7,734 bases of DNA from Oscillospiraceae bacterium (GTDB lineage: Bacteria; Bacillota; Clostridia; Oscillospirales; UBA929): NCBI GenBank assembly GCA_031271325.1, contig JAISVY010000183.1:1-7734 (forward strand), in the 5' to 3' direction. The position numbers were made by a program, and so were the translations under genes. A model generated the notes under the pieces. That model worked only from the letters and a program-made list of their open reading frames with translations. It ran no database searches and was not told the origin of the DNA. Position 1 is the first letter of the stretch, and each line of letters begins with the position of its first letter. Below, piece by piece: positions 1-6,561 of the stretch.

Positions 1-854
1 ACATGGTAAAACAGGCGCTCGATCAGGTCCATCATACCGCGGTAGTCGGTGTATGCCTGATAGAATTCGCACATGGTAAATTCGGGATTGTGCTTCACGC
101 TCATCCCTTCGTTGCGGAAGTTGCGCCCGATCTCAAACACGCGGTCGAACCCGCCGACAATGAGTCGCTTCAGGTAAAGCTCCAGCTCAATGCGCAGCAG
201 CATCGGCAGATTGAGCGTGTTGTGATGGGTCTTAAACGGACGCGCGTCCGCGCCCGTGTCGATCAGGTGCAGAATCGGCGTTTCGACTTCTAAAAAGCCC
301 TCGTTTGCCAGAAACTCCCGAATCGCGGCGATGGCTTTGGAACGCTTGACGAACGTGTCACGCACGACGGGGTTCGCGATCAGGTCGAGATAGCGCTGGC
401 GGTAACGCGTCTCGGTGTCGGTCAGCCCGTGGAATTTCTCCGGCAGCGGGCGTAAGCTTTTGGAAAGCAGCTCTGTTTTGTGTACGTGCACCGAAATCTC
501 GCCGCGCTTGGTACGGAACACCACGCCCTCCGCGCCGAGGATGTCGCCGATGTCCCATTTCTTAAATTCGGCGAACGCTTCTTCGCCCAAGTCGTCCACC
601 TTGATATACATCTGTATCCGCCCGGAGGCGTCCTGTAAATCGCAAAAAAACGCCTTGCCCATGTCGCGTTTGGACATCTGCCTGCCGCAGACGCGCACCG
701 TTTGACCTTCCAGCTCGTCAAACCGGGCTTTGATCTCCTCCGCCCGGTGCGTTTGGTCATACCGCGTCACAAGGTAAGGGCTTCGCCCTTCCGTGCTCAG
801 AGCCGAGAGCTTGTCCCTCCGTATGCGCAGCAGCTCCCCGAGGTCTTGATCCAT
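1..854 (-). CDS. lysS: Lysyl-tRNA synthetase, class II (N-terminal 284 residues; cut by the left edge)
   Basis: This cytoplasmic enzyme charges tRNA-Lys with lysine using ATP. The ATG at 854 has a strong GGGAGG site (861-866) 6 nt upstream. The visible 284 residues include an N-terminal helical part, then an OB-fold anticodon-binding domain (about residues 52-130, starting VRVCGRQMSKRDMGKAFF). Class II motif 1 lies around residues 150-192 (RYRQRYLDLIANPVVR to FLEVETPIL) and motif 2 around 239-262 (FEIGRNFRNEG, KHNPEFT). Motif 3 and the C-terminus are outside the window. Family members are about 490-510 residues, so roughly 58% is present. The segment that normally reads PGGA(A/S)ARPF is DTGADARPF (199-207), and the usual RIA(T/P)EL is RIELEL (221-226); both lie near the lysine pocket. 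The gene follows greA by 46 nt and is probably co-transcribed with it. The family assignment is secure; the meaning of the pocket differences is not. Confidence 0.96.
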   Translation of the reverse strand, partial: MDQDLGELLRIRRDKLSALSTEGRSPYLVTRYDQTHRAEEIKARFDELEGQTVRVCGRQMSKRDMGKAFFCDLQDASGRIQMYIKVDDLGEEAFAEFKKWDIGDILGAEGVVFRTKRGEISVHVHKTELLSKSLRPLPEKFHGLTDTETRYRQRYLDLIANPVVRDTFVKRSKAIAAIREFLANEGFLEVETPILHLIDTGADARPFKTHHNTLNLPMLLRIELELYLKRLIVGGFDRVFEIGRNFRNEGMSVKHNPEFTMCEFYQAYTDYRGMMDLIERLFYH

Positions 855-875
855 ACGCTTCCTCCCAAAAGGCGC

Positions 876-894
876 GGACGGCCAAAGGCCGCCC
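876..894. other. Strong hairpin between greA and lysS
   Basis: An 8-bp stem with one G-U pair and an AAA/TTT loop lies between the greA stop and the lysS ribosome binding site. Read on the plus strand it is followed by TTCTTTTT (895-902) and looks like a small intrinsic terminator, which would stop antisense transcription. Read on the minus strand the T run (CCTTTT) begins only a few bases after the stem, so at most it would be a weak attenuator before lysS. Function is inferred only from shape. Confidence 0.4.
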
Positions 895-900
895 TTCTTT

Positions 901-1374
901 TTACGCCAGTATTTCCAGTACGCGGTACCGCAGTTTTCCGGCCGGTACGTCCACGGTCAGTTCTTCGCCCGCCGCTTTGCCCACCAGCGCCTGCCCGAAC
1001 GGCGATTCGTCGGAGATGCGGGATTCCGCCGGGTTTGCCTCCTGGCTTCCGACGATCGAAAAGGTTTCCCGCTCGCCGCTGTCAAGGTCTTCCACTGTGA
1101 CGTGACACCCCGGCCCCACCCTGTCGGTGGAGATATGGTCGGTTTGGAGAATCACAGCGCCAGCCAAAATGTTTTCAACTTCCAGTATGCGTGAAAAAAC
1201 CCTGCCCTGTTCATTTTTTGCTTCGTCATACTCGCTGTTTTCGGATAAGTCGCCGAATTTGCGGGCTTCTTTAATCTGCTCGGCCACTTCCTGCTCACGC
1301 ACCGTGCGCAGATAACGCAGCTCTTCTTCCAGCTCGGCGTATCTTTCCTGTGTCATTTTAAACTGTTTTTGCAC
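901..1374 (-). CDS. greA: Transcription elongation (transcript cleavage) factor GreA
   Basis: GreA enters the secondary channel of RNA polymerase and stimulates cleavage of backtracked RNA, rescuing stalled complexes. The protein is 157 residues, matching the family norm of about 158. An N-terminal coiled coil (residues about 8-75) carries the conserved tip GDLSENSEYDEAKNEQ (41-56), with the acidic tip residues D42 and E45 present. The C-terminal FKBP-like domain contains the typical stretch ISDESPFGQALVGKAAGEE. The start is taken as GTG at 1374, giving (V)QKQFKMTQERYAELEEEL, because this gives the family length and has an AAAGGA site (1385-1390) 10 nt upstream. An ATG at 1356 would remove the first six residues. 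Longer readings to 1575 cross the promoter and overlap the upstream gene, so they are rejected. The gene has its own promoter at 1421-1449 and is followed by lysS. Confidence 0.97.
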   Translation of the reverse strand: MQKQFKMTQERYAELEEELRYLRTVREQEVAEQIKEARKFGDLSENSEYDEAKNEQGRVFSRILEVENILAGAVILQTDHISTDRVGPGCHVTVEDLDSGERETFSIVGSQEANPAESRISDESPFGQALVGKAAGEELTVDVPAGKLRYRVLEILA

Positions 1375-1420
1375 AATGAACCATTCCTTTCGCAGCGCTT
1401 TGCGCCGGACAGTAAGTGAA

Positions 1421-1449
1421 AGTATAACGGGAATCCGCAATTTTGTCAA
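1421..1449 (-). promoter_or_regulatory. Near-consensus sigma-70/sigma-A promoter for greA-lysS
   Basis: On the minus strand a perfect -35 box TTGACA (1444-1449) is separated by exactly 17 bp from TATACT (1421-1426). Transcription should start near position 1414, giving a leader of about 40 nt before the GTG of greA. The leader can form a small GC stem (about 1392-1407) ahead of the ribosome binding site. The -35 box starts only 11 nt beyond the stop codon of the upstream gene. Such a strong constitutive-looking promoter fits the housekeeping role of both downstream genes. Confidence 0.88.
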
Positions 1450-1460
1450 CCGTGATTTTA

Positions 1461-2255
1461 TTACACGGGCAGCCCGCCCAGTGTCAGACCCCGAACGGTG
1501 ATTTCGGCGGGGGAGAGCTGACCTTCCGCGACGAGCGCGGCCAGCATCGCGGCGTTGTCGCACCCCTCCGGCCATTCGCGGAGAAGAGAGCGGGGCGGCT
1601 CCAGCAGCGCGCCGTCGGCGGCGCGGCCGCCGCTCAGCGCGGGAACGCCGCCGGCCAGGTTGAGCACCAGCGCGCCGTCCGGCACAGGGAGCTTTTGCGG
1701 CGGCGCTTCATATATGATAAATATATCGAAGAACCCTTCGGAATGTTTAACCGGGTGTGCCGAAGCGGATACGCCGTATTGGCTGCGGAGCAGGTAGCAC
1801 ACCGCTTCGCTGTCTTCCCCCGCCGCGATATGCACAGCCCGCGCCTCCGAAGCCAGCGTCTGTGCGGTGTTCAGCAGTTCCGGCGTGGAACGGCGGCTAA
1901 TCAGCGAAAGCCGTATGCGTTCCCACGGAACCCCCGCCGTCTCCGCGGCATGGCGGCACATGGCGGCGGCCATTCTTCTCAGCAGCGGCACCGGACTGGA
2001 TACGGTAAGCCCGAATGTCTCGGCGAGGGCTGCATACGGGAACGCCGGCGGCAGCACGATCCCTTTGATTCCCGCGCGGGATATATAGCGGAACGCCCGG
2101 ACGACACGCCCGCGCATGTCCTTTATCCGCGCGCCGATAGGCACTTCCAGCGTCACGCAGAGATAATGCGGAAGTTCCCGCTCCCCGGCGGTTACCGCCG
2201 CGCGCCACAGACAGAACCTCCGCGGAACCGTCTCGGTTTCCAATACGGCAAACAT
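1461..2255 (-). CDS. Unrecognised protein of 264 residues, cytoplasmic, possibly with a Rossmann-like half
   Basis: I do not recognise a family. There is no signal peptide, convincing membrane helix or known catalytic motif. Two in-frame ATGs exist at 2261 and 2255. The second is preferred because the GGGGG site (2262-2266) abuts the first ATG but sits 6 nt from the second. The N-terminal half (residues about 25-105) reads as alternating strands and helices (HYLCVTLEVP, IKGIVLPPAFPY). The middle (about 120-205) shows a beta-alpha-beta pattern (ARAVHIAAG, EAVCYLLRSQYG, FDIFIIYEAP, ALVLNLAGG) that resembles a Rossmann-like fold without a clear GxGxxG loop. It starts about 38 nt after the S41 protease gene and ends just before the greA promoter, so it is probably the last gene of the ftsEX transcription unit. 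Codon and base use look like its neighbours. The function is unknown. Confidence 0.82.
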   Translation of the reverse strand: MFAVLETETVPRRFCLWRAAVTAGERELPHYLCVTLEVPIGARIKDMRGRVVRAFRYISRAGIKGIVLPPAFPYAALAETFGLTVSSPVPLLRRMAAAMCRHAAETAGVPWERIRLSLISRRSTPELLNTAQTLASEARAVHIAAGEDSEAVCYLLRSQYGVSASAHPVKHSEGFFDIFIIYEAPPQKLPVPDGALVLNLAGGVPALSGGRAADGALLEPPRSLLREWPEGCDNAAMLAALVAEGQLSPAEITVRGLTLGGLPV

Positions 2256-2293
2256 ATCCATCCCCCTTTTGTACAGGGAGATATATATGAACC

Positions 2294-3490
2294 TTACGCG
2301 CCGGTTAGAATCTCCAAAGCAGCGGCCAGCTGCCGGTCTGCCGCCGGATCCATCGAACCTACATACTGCCGCTCGTCTTCGCTCAGCTCAACCGGCGCGT
2401 CGGGCGACAAACCGCTTCCGGCTAAGCTCACGCCTTTGGAGGAGAAATACTCGCTGGTGGAAAGGTGCAGCGCCGAACCGTCGCTTAAAGGACCGAACGT
2501 TTCTTGGGCGTAGCCCTTGCCGCCGGTTGGCTCCCCGACAAGCGTCGCCCATCCGAACTCTTTGAGGTCGGCCGCGAACAGCTCGGCCGCACTGACGCTG
2601 CCGCCGTTGATCAGCACCGCCATCGGCAGCTCGACGCAGTTCGCGGCGGAGGTGCGCACGTCCACCGTACCGTCTTTATACCGAAGCGTCACGAGGGTGC
2701 CTTCGGGGAGCAGCGCGTCCAGCATATGCTCCAGCATCGCGAGGTTGCCGCCGGGATTGTCCCGCACGTCGAAAATCAGCCCTTTGACCCCGGCGTCCAG
2801 CAGATTGCGCATATGCCGGTCAAATTCGTCGTTCGAGCGGTCGTTGAAGTTGCTGATCTTTACCACGCCGATGTTTTGAATGATCGACGAAGTGACGACG
2901 TCGCGCAGCACCGTCTGCCGCACAAGCTCCCGCTCGAAGCTGCCGCCGCCTTCGCTGGGTCTTTCCACCGTGAGCTTCACCGTGGTGTACTCTTCGCCGC
3001 TGATCATTTCCACGGCGGCATTAACCCCTGCCTCGGCGACGGAAACGCTGTCCACGTGGGTGATACGGTCGCCGACGCGTATATCCCCCTCTTCGGCGGC
3101 GGAGCCGGGAAGCACTTCCGCCACGACGATGCAGTCGCTCTGCGTCAGGTCTGCCTGAATGCCGATACCGGCATAACTGTTGGCCAGATTGTTGCCGTAG
3201 ATCAAGTTGGCTTCCGGGTCCAGAAAAACCGACCACGGGTCGCCGAGACTCGCCACAAGACCCGCCGCCGCGCCCTGAGCCTGCTTCTCCCGGTTGCTTT
3301 CGCCGATAAAATTGCTGTCGATATAATCCAGCGTGTCGAAGAAGGTTTTCAGTTCCTCCCTGTGCCGGCTATAGGTGTCGAGCTGACCGCTCAGCCCCTC
3401 CGACACCGAAAAGAAGGTGATTACATACGTCACAAGCCCCGTCAGCGCCATCAGCACCGCGACGGTGATCAGGTTGATGCGTTTTTTCAT
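2294..3490 (-). CDS. S41 family carboxy-terminal processing protease (CtpA/CtpB-like), membrane anchored
   Basis: This predicted serine protease cleaves or trims proteins at the outer face of the membrane. The 398-residue protein begins MKKR and has one hydrophobic segment at about 7-28, a signal anchor or signal peptide. A helical N-terminal part (about 40-100, with SLGDPWSVFLDP) is followed by a PDZ domain (about 105-178; AGIGI, VLPGSAAEEGDIRVGDRI). The S41 core follows: DVRDNPGG (241-248), GGSVSAAELFA with the predicted catalytic Ser300, and GEPTGGKG with the predicted catalytic Lys325. The 25-residue Ser-Lys spacing matches B. subtilis CtpB (S309/K334), so it looks active. The usual SxSASE reads SVSAAE here, a minor variation. 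The ATG at 3490 has a modest GAGAGG site (3501-3506) 10 nt upstream. It lies 124 nt after the M23 hydrolase gene, suggesting a job in processing cell-wall enzymes; that role is inferred from context. Confidence 0.94.
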   Translation of the reverse strand: MKKRINLITVAVLMALTGLVTYVITFFSVSEGLSGQLDTYSRHREELKTFFDTLDYIDSNFIGESNREKQAQGAAAGLVASLGDPWSVFLDPEANLIYGNNLANSYAGIGIQADLTQSDCIVVAEVLPGSAAEEGDIRVGDRITHVDSVSVAEAGVNAAVEMISGEEYTTVKLTVERPSEGGGSFERELVRQTVLRDVVTSSIIQNIGVVKISNFNDRSNDEFDRHMRNLLDAGVKGLIFDVRDNPGGNLAMLEHMLDALLPEGTLVTLRYKDGTVDVRTSAANCVELPMAVLINGGSVSAAELFAADLKEFGWATLVGEPTGGKGYAQETFGPLSDGSALHLSTSEYFSSKGVSLAGSGLSPDAPVELSEDERQYVGSMDPAADRQLAAALEILTGA

Positions 3491-3541
3491 GTTGAAAAAG
3501 CCTCTCGTTCTTTTGTGTATCCCAAGACCCGGATTTTTTCT

Positions 3542-3567
3542 GCGGGGGCGATTTACGCGCCGCCCGC
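3542..3567. other. GC-rich hairpin between the M23 hydrolase and S41 protease genes
   Basis: This inverted repeat forms a 5-bp outer stem (GCGGG with CCCGC), a one-base bulge and a 4-bp inner stem around a 7-nt loop. An alternative, mutually exclusive 5-bp stem uses 3563-3567 with 3577-3581. There is no T run on the minus-strand side, so it is not a standard intrinsic terminator. It could affect mRNA processing or stability between the two genes. I see nothing else recognisable in the 124-nt gap. Confidence 0.35.
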
Positions 3568-3614
3568 TATTTCGCCGCGGGGGCGGGGGATCACGGGACG
3601 GATCAATCCGTTCT

Positions 3615-4886
3615 CTACTGCTGCAACAGCCCGCCGGTCATCGGGTTCACGGGCTTGCCGCCCTTGTGGATTTCAAAATGCAGGTGGTTTCCCGTTGAAA
3701 TCCCGGTTGAGCCGATGTAGCCGATCACGTCGCCCGCCGTCACCTCGCTGCCCACCGCCTGACCTTTTGCGAAGCCCGACATATGCGCGTACAGGGTCGC
3801 CTGATTGCCGCCGTGGTCGATGACGACATAGTTTCCGTAGCTGGAGGACTTTTTGCGGATGATGATCGTGCCGCTGTTGGCGGCGATGATCGGCGTTCCC
3901 TTCGGCGTAGGGGCGATGTCAATGCCGTTGTGGAACTTCATGACTTTATAAACCGGGTGAAACCGATTTCCGAACGGGCTGGAAATGTTGTAGCAGCCCG
4001 GTACCGGCCACAGGTACGCGCCGCCGACATAGGGGTTTTTGTTCCGCCGCAGCTCTTCCTGAATACGGTCGAACTCCGCCTGCTGTTCTTTCAGCTCTTT
4101 CTCCGCCGCGTCGATGGCTTCCTGCTGCTTTTTGATGTCCGCGTCGGTCTCCGCAACTTCACCCTGCACACGCGCCATTTCCAGCGTGTAGGCGTTCATC
4201 ATCTCGTCGGCCTCGCGCGAAAGCTGCGCCAGCTCGGATTGACTGACCGCCAGCTCCTGCCGCAGAGACTCTTGGTCGTTTTTGTCCCGCTCCATCTGCT
4301 CTTTATCCGCGAGGATCTGCTTGCTCGTCTCCAGCAGTTCGTCGGCCAGGTTTTTATCGCGCGTCATGATCTCGTTGACCGCGTCCCAGCGCGTCAGCAG
4401 ATCGGTCAGGCTCTCCGACTGCAACAGGATGCTCAGATAGGAGACGTCGCCCATCCCCTCCATGGCGCGGATGCGCTCGGCGTACTGATCCCGCAGCTCC
4501 TTTTCCTTCGCGGTGGCCGCGTCCAGTTCCCGCTGATATTCCGCGAGGATCACGGTATAGCTTGTGAGCAGCTCGTTGCTCGCGGCAATCTCACCCTCCA
4601 GATTCTCAATCTGGCTGTCGTACTGCGCTTTGAGCGTAATGACGTCGGCTTGGTTCGCTTTAGCCCTGCCAAACTCGCTCTGCAGGTCTTTCTTTTCGTT
4701 TTTCAGCGAATTTAGGGCTTCTTTTTGATTTTTGATGTCCTCTTTTTGCTTATCCAAGTCCCTCTGTGTGATCGCGCCGTCCGCCCAGAACGTCAGGACG
4801 CCGCCGGTGACCGCCGACAGGATAATCAGCGCCGCCAATATCACGGCGACGACCGTCGCGGCTCTTTTACGTCTTCTCTGTGCCAT
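3615..4886 (-). CDS. Coiled-coil murein hydrolase with C-terminal M23 (LytM) endopeptidase domain, EnvC/PcsB-like FtsEX partner
   Basis: This predicted zinc endopeptidase cuts peptidoglycan cross-bridges outside the membrane. Of its 423 residues, 1-9 are basic and 10-33 form a hydrophobic anchor. Long coiled coils at about 41-140 and 180-283 flank a less charged segment (about 145-175, GDVSYLSILLQSESLTDLL), as in the FtsEX-regulated PcsB/EnvC class. The LytM domain (about 290-420) is intact: predicted Zn ligands His319 and Asp323 (FHNGIDIA) and His403 (HLHFEI), and catalytic His368 (TLYAHMS), with His401 also conserved. Because these residues are present it should be an active enzyme, unlike E. 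coli EnvC, which only activates amidases. The ATG at 4886 has a GGAGG site 7 nt upstream. It directly follows ftsX (86-nt gap), which supports control by FtsEX. The partner relationship is inferred. Confidence 0.95.
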   Translation of the reverse strand: MAQRRRKRAATVVAVILAALIILSAVTGGVLTFWADGAITQRDLDKQKEDIKNQKEALNSLKNEKKDLQSEFGRAKANQADVITLKAQYDSQIENLEGEIAASNELLTSYTVILAEYQRELDAATAKEKELRDQYAERIRAMEGMGDVSYLSILLQSESLTDLLTRWDAVNEIMTRDKNLADELLETSKQILADKEQMERDKNDQESLRQELAVSQSELAQLSREADEMMNAYTLEMARVQGEVAETDADIKKQQEAIDAAEKELKEQQAEFDRIQEELRRNKNPYVGGAYLWPVPGCYNISSPFGNRFHPVYKVMKFHNGIDIAPTPKGTPIIAANSGTIIIRKKSSSYGNYVVIDHGGNQATLYAHMSGFAKGQAVGSEVTAGDVIGYIGSTGISTGNHLHFEIHKGGKPVNPMTGGLLQQ

Positions 4887-4938
4887 CTCTCAACCTCCGC
4901 TCTTGTCTAACCCGGTTCCCCTCCGTCGGAAAGGGCGC

Positions 4939-4956
4939 GCCGCCCGCGGGAGCGGC
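4939..4956. other. GC-rich hairpin between ftsX and the M23 hydrolase gene
   Basis: A near-perfect inverted repeat (GCCGC to GCGGC arms, about 7 bp with one G-U pair, very short loop) lies in the 86-nt gap after ftsX. No T run follows on the minus strand, so termination is unlikely. It may be an mRNA stability or processing element. The only other clear signal in the gap is the hydrolase ribosome binding site at 4894-4898. Confidence 0.35.
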
Positions 4957-4972
4957 AGGGGGTGTTTACGGG

Positions 4973-5851
4973 TTAAGCGCGCAAATATTTGCGAATCGTC
5001 ATCACGCTGCCGAATACGCCGACCAAAAAGCCGGTCAGCAGGAACACGGCCATCACCGGGAGCCACAATTCGCCGAACGACACCAGCTGGATCGGCGTAA
5101 TCGGTTTAAGCAGCGATTCGGTAAATCGGTTGTAGGCAAACATCTGTAAAAAATACGCCAGAAACCCCGCCATCAGACCTAAAATAAACCCTTCCACCAC
5201 AAACGGCCAGCGGATAAAGCCCTTCGCCGCGCCGACGACGCGCATGATCGCGATTTCCTCGCGCCGCTCGAAGGTCGCCAGCTTGATGGTGTTTTGCATG
5301 ATAAACAGCGACACCACCAGCAGCGTCAGGATAAACACAAGCGACACCACCTGCACGACCCGCCGGATCGAGAGCAGGCTGTTCAGCAGGTCGCGCTGCA
5401 CGTCCACCTTGACGACGCCGGGCAGCGCTTCGATGTCCCGGGCGGTCTCTTCGGCGTACTGCACGTTGAGCAAGTAGACCTTATAGCGGTGGGGAAAGAT
5501 GTCGGGCGTATACCCCTGCATCAAGATCGGGTCGGTCTTTTCGGTAAACAGCGCGAACGCCTCTTCGCGCGGAAACCAGACGGATTCGTAGACGTTCTCG
5601 AGCCGGTTGATGCGGCTGCCGACACTTTTGGCCGCCGCGTCGGTCAGACCGTCGTCCACCTCGACGACGATCTCGCTGCTCTGCTCCATCTCGGTAACCA
5701 TCGACTGCACATTGACCGCGACGAGGGTAAAGCTGCCCATGATCAGCAGGCAGGCGGTGATCACACCGACCGCCGCGAACGACGAAAAGGCATGGAGGAA
5801 GATTCCGCGGAATCCCTCGGTAAAATAATACCGAACGGTATGTCTGTTCAT
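4973..5851 (-). CDS. ftsX: Cell division ABC transporter-like permease FtsX
   Basis: FtsX is the membrane subunit of FtsEX, which does not transport a solute but passes ATP-driven conformational change to peptidoglycan hydrolases outside the cell. The 292 residues show the classical layout: a cytoplasmic N-terminus, TM1 (about 22-47), a large extracytoplasmic loop (about 48-162, containing EIVVEVDDGLTDAAA and LPGVVKVDV), then TM2 (about 164-187), TM3 (about 217-240) and TM4 (about 262-284). The conserved cytoplasmic RREEIAIMRVVGA (197-209) precedes TM3, where FtsE is expected to dock. The length is normal for the family. The ATG overlaps the ftsE stop as ATGA and the ribosome binding site is poor, which points to translational coupling with ftsE. 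The extracellular loop is the likely contact for the coiled coil of the next gene's product. Confidence 0.96.
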   Translation of the reverse strand: MNRHTVRYYFTEGFRGIFLHAFSSFAAVGVITACLLIMGSFTLVAVNVQSMVTEMEQSSEIVVEVDDGLTDAAAKSVGSRINRLENVYESVWFPREEAFALFTEKTDPILMQGYTPDIFPHRYKVYLLNVQYAEETARDIEALPGVVKVDVQRDLLNSLLSIRRVVQVVSLVFILTLLVVSLFIMQNTIKLATFERREEIAIMRVVGAAKGFIRWPFVVEGFILGLMAGFLAYFLQMFAYNRFTESLLKPITPIQLVSFGELWLPVMAVFLLTGFLVGVFGSVMTIRKYLRA

Positions 5852-6555
5852 TCCCGCGCACCCGGCTTCCGCTGCTCGCCCGCGTAGTACCCGCCCTGCC
5901 GGTCATAGACAATCCGCCCGCCGTCGATCGCGACGACGCGCTTCGCGAACCGGTTGACCAGTTCCCGCTCGTGCGTGACGGCGAGAACCGTCGTGCCCAG
6001 CGCGTTGATCCGCTCCAGCAGCGTCATGATCTCAAGGCTGCGCGCCGGATCGAGGTTGCCGGTCGGTTCGTCCGCGATGATCACCATCGGGTTGTTGATC
6101 AGCGCCCGCGCAATCGCGACGCGCTGCTGCTCTCCGCCCGAAAGCTCGTAAGGGCGGCGCCGCGCCTTGTGCGACAGCCCCACCAAATCCAGCACATACG
6201 GAACCCGCTTCTTCACTTCTCTCGGCGCCGCGCCGACAGCCCGCATGGCAAACGCCACGTTTTCAAACACGTTTTTTTTCTCGATCAGCCGGAAATCCTG
6301 AAAGATAACGCCCAGCGTACGCCGAAGCAGCGGCACCGCGCCCGGCTTGATGGTATTGATATTGTATCCGTTGACCATAACCTTGCCCTCGCTCGGGCGA
6401 ATCTCGCTGGTCAGCAGTTTTATAATGGTCGACTTTCCCGAACCCGAGGGTCCCACCAGAAACACGAACTCGCCGTCGTCGATGCGGAGCGTCACGCCTT
6501 TGAGAGCCTTCGTGCCGTTGTCGTAAGCTTTATATACGTCTATGAACCGTACCGT
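5848..6555 (-). CDS. ftsE: Cell division ATP-binding protein FtsE (start codon unclear)
   Basis: FtsE is the cytoplasmic ATPase of FtsEX. Counted from the in-frame GTG at 6495, the motifs are Walker A GPSGSGKST (15-23), Q-loop IFQDF (Q66), signature LSGGEQQRVAIARA (118-131), Walker B MVIIADEPTGNLDP (137-150) and H-loop His175. That GTG cannot be the natural start: it would drop the first strand and the A-loop tyrosine, while the upstream in-frame codons encode VRFIDVYKAYDNGTKALKG, a proper FtsE N-terminus. Between the tandem TGA codons (6559-6564) and this segment there is no ATG, GTG or TTG in frame. I set the boundary at the ACG (6555), 9 nt after a GAGGGG site. The ATG at 6562, overlapping the regulator stop as TGATG, is one frame off, and removing one C from the CCC at 6556-6558 would restore MTTVRFIDV. 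Length would be about 235 residues, normal for the family. It overlaps ftsX by ATGA. Confidence 0.93.
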   Translation of the reverse strand, partial: TVRFIDVYKAYDNGTKALKGVTLRIDDGEFVFLVGPSGSGKSTIIKLLTSEIRPSEGKVMVNGYNINTIKPGAVPLLRRTLGVIFQDFRLIEKKNVFENVAFAMRAVGAAPREVKKRVPYVLDLVGLSHKARRRPYELSGGEQQRVAIARALINNPMVIIADEPTGNLDPARSLEIMTLLERINALGTTVLAVTHERELVNRFAKRVVAIDGGRIVYDRQGGYYAGEQRKPGARE

Positions 6556-6561
6556 GGGTCA

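Noticed and set aside
1375..1575. N-terminal extension of greA to 1575
   Set aside because: It would include the greA promoter and leader, overlap the preceding gene, and add residues that no GreA has.
1443..2513. Plus-strand open frame of 356 codons across the unknown gene and beyond
   Set aside because: It is antisense to well-formed minus-strand genes, crosses a gene boundary and the greA promoter, and has low-complexity Arg/Gly/Pro-rich composition; a GC-driven shadow.
3491..3614. Possible internal promoter for the S41 protease gene (GATACA near 3521)
   Set aside because: No -35-like hexamer at suitable spacing, so it was not listed.
2504..3823. Long plus-strand open frame of 439 codons, antisense to the S41 protease gene
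   Set aside because: It lies over a gene with clear S41 and PDZ motifs, has arginine/histidine-rich composition without any recognisable domain, and reflects high GC at third positions of the real gene.
3783..4715. Plus-strand open frame of 310 codons antisense to the M23 hydrolase
   Set aside because: It mirrors the repetitive coiled-coil codons (Gln/Glu/Leu) of the real gene and has no family motif of its own.
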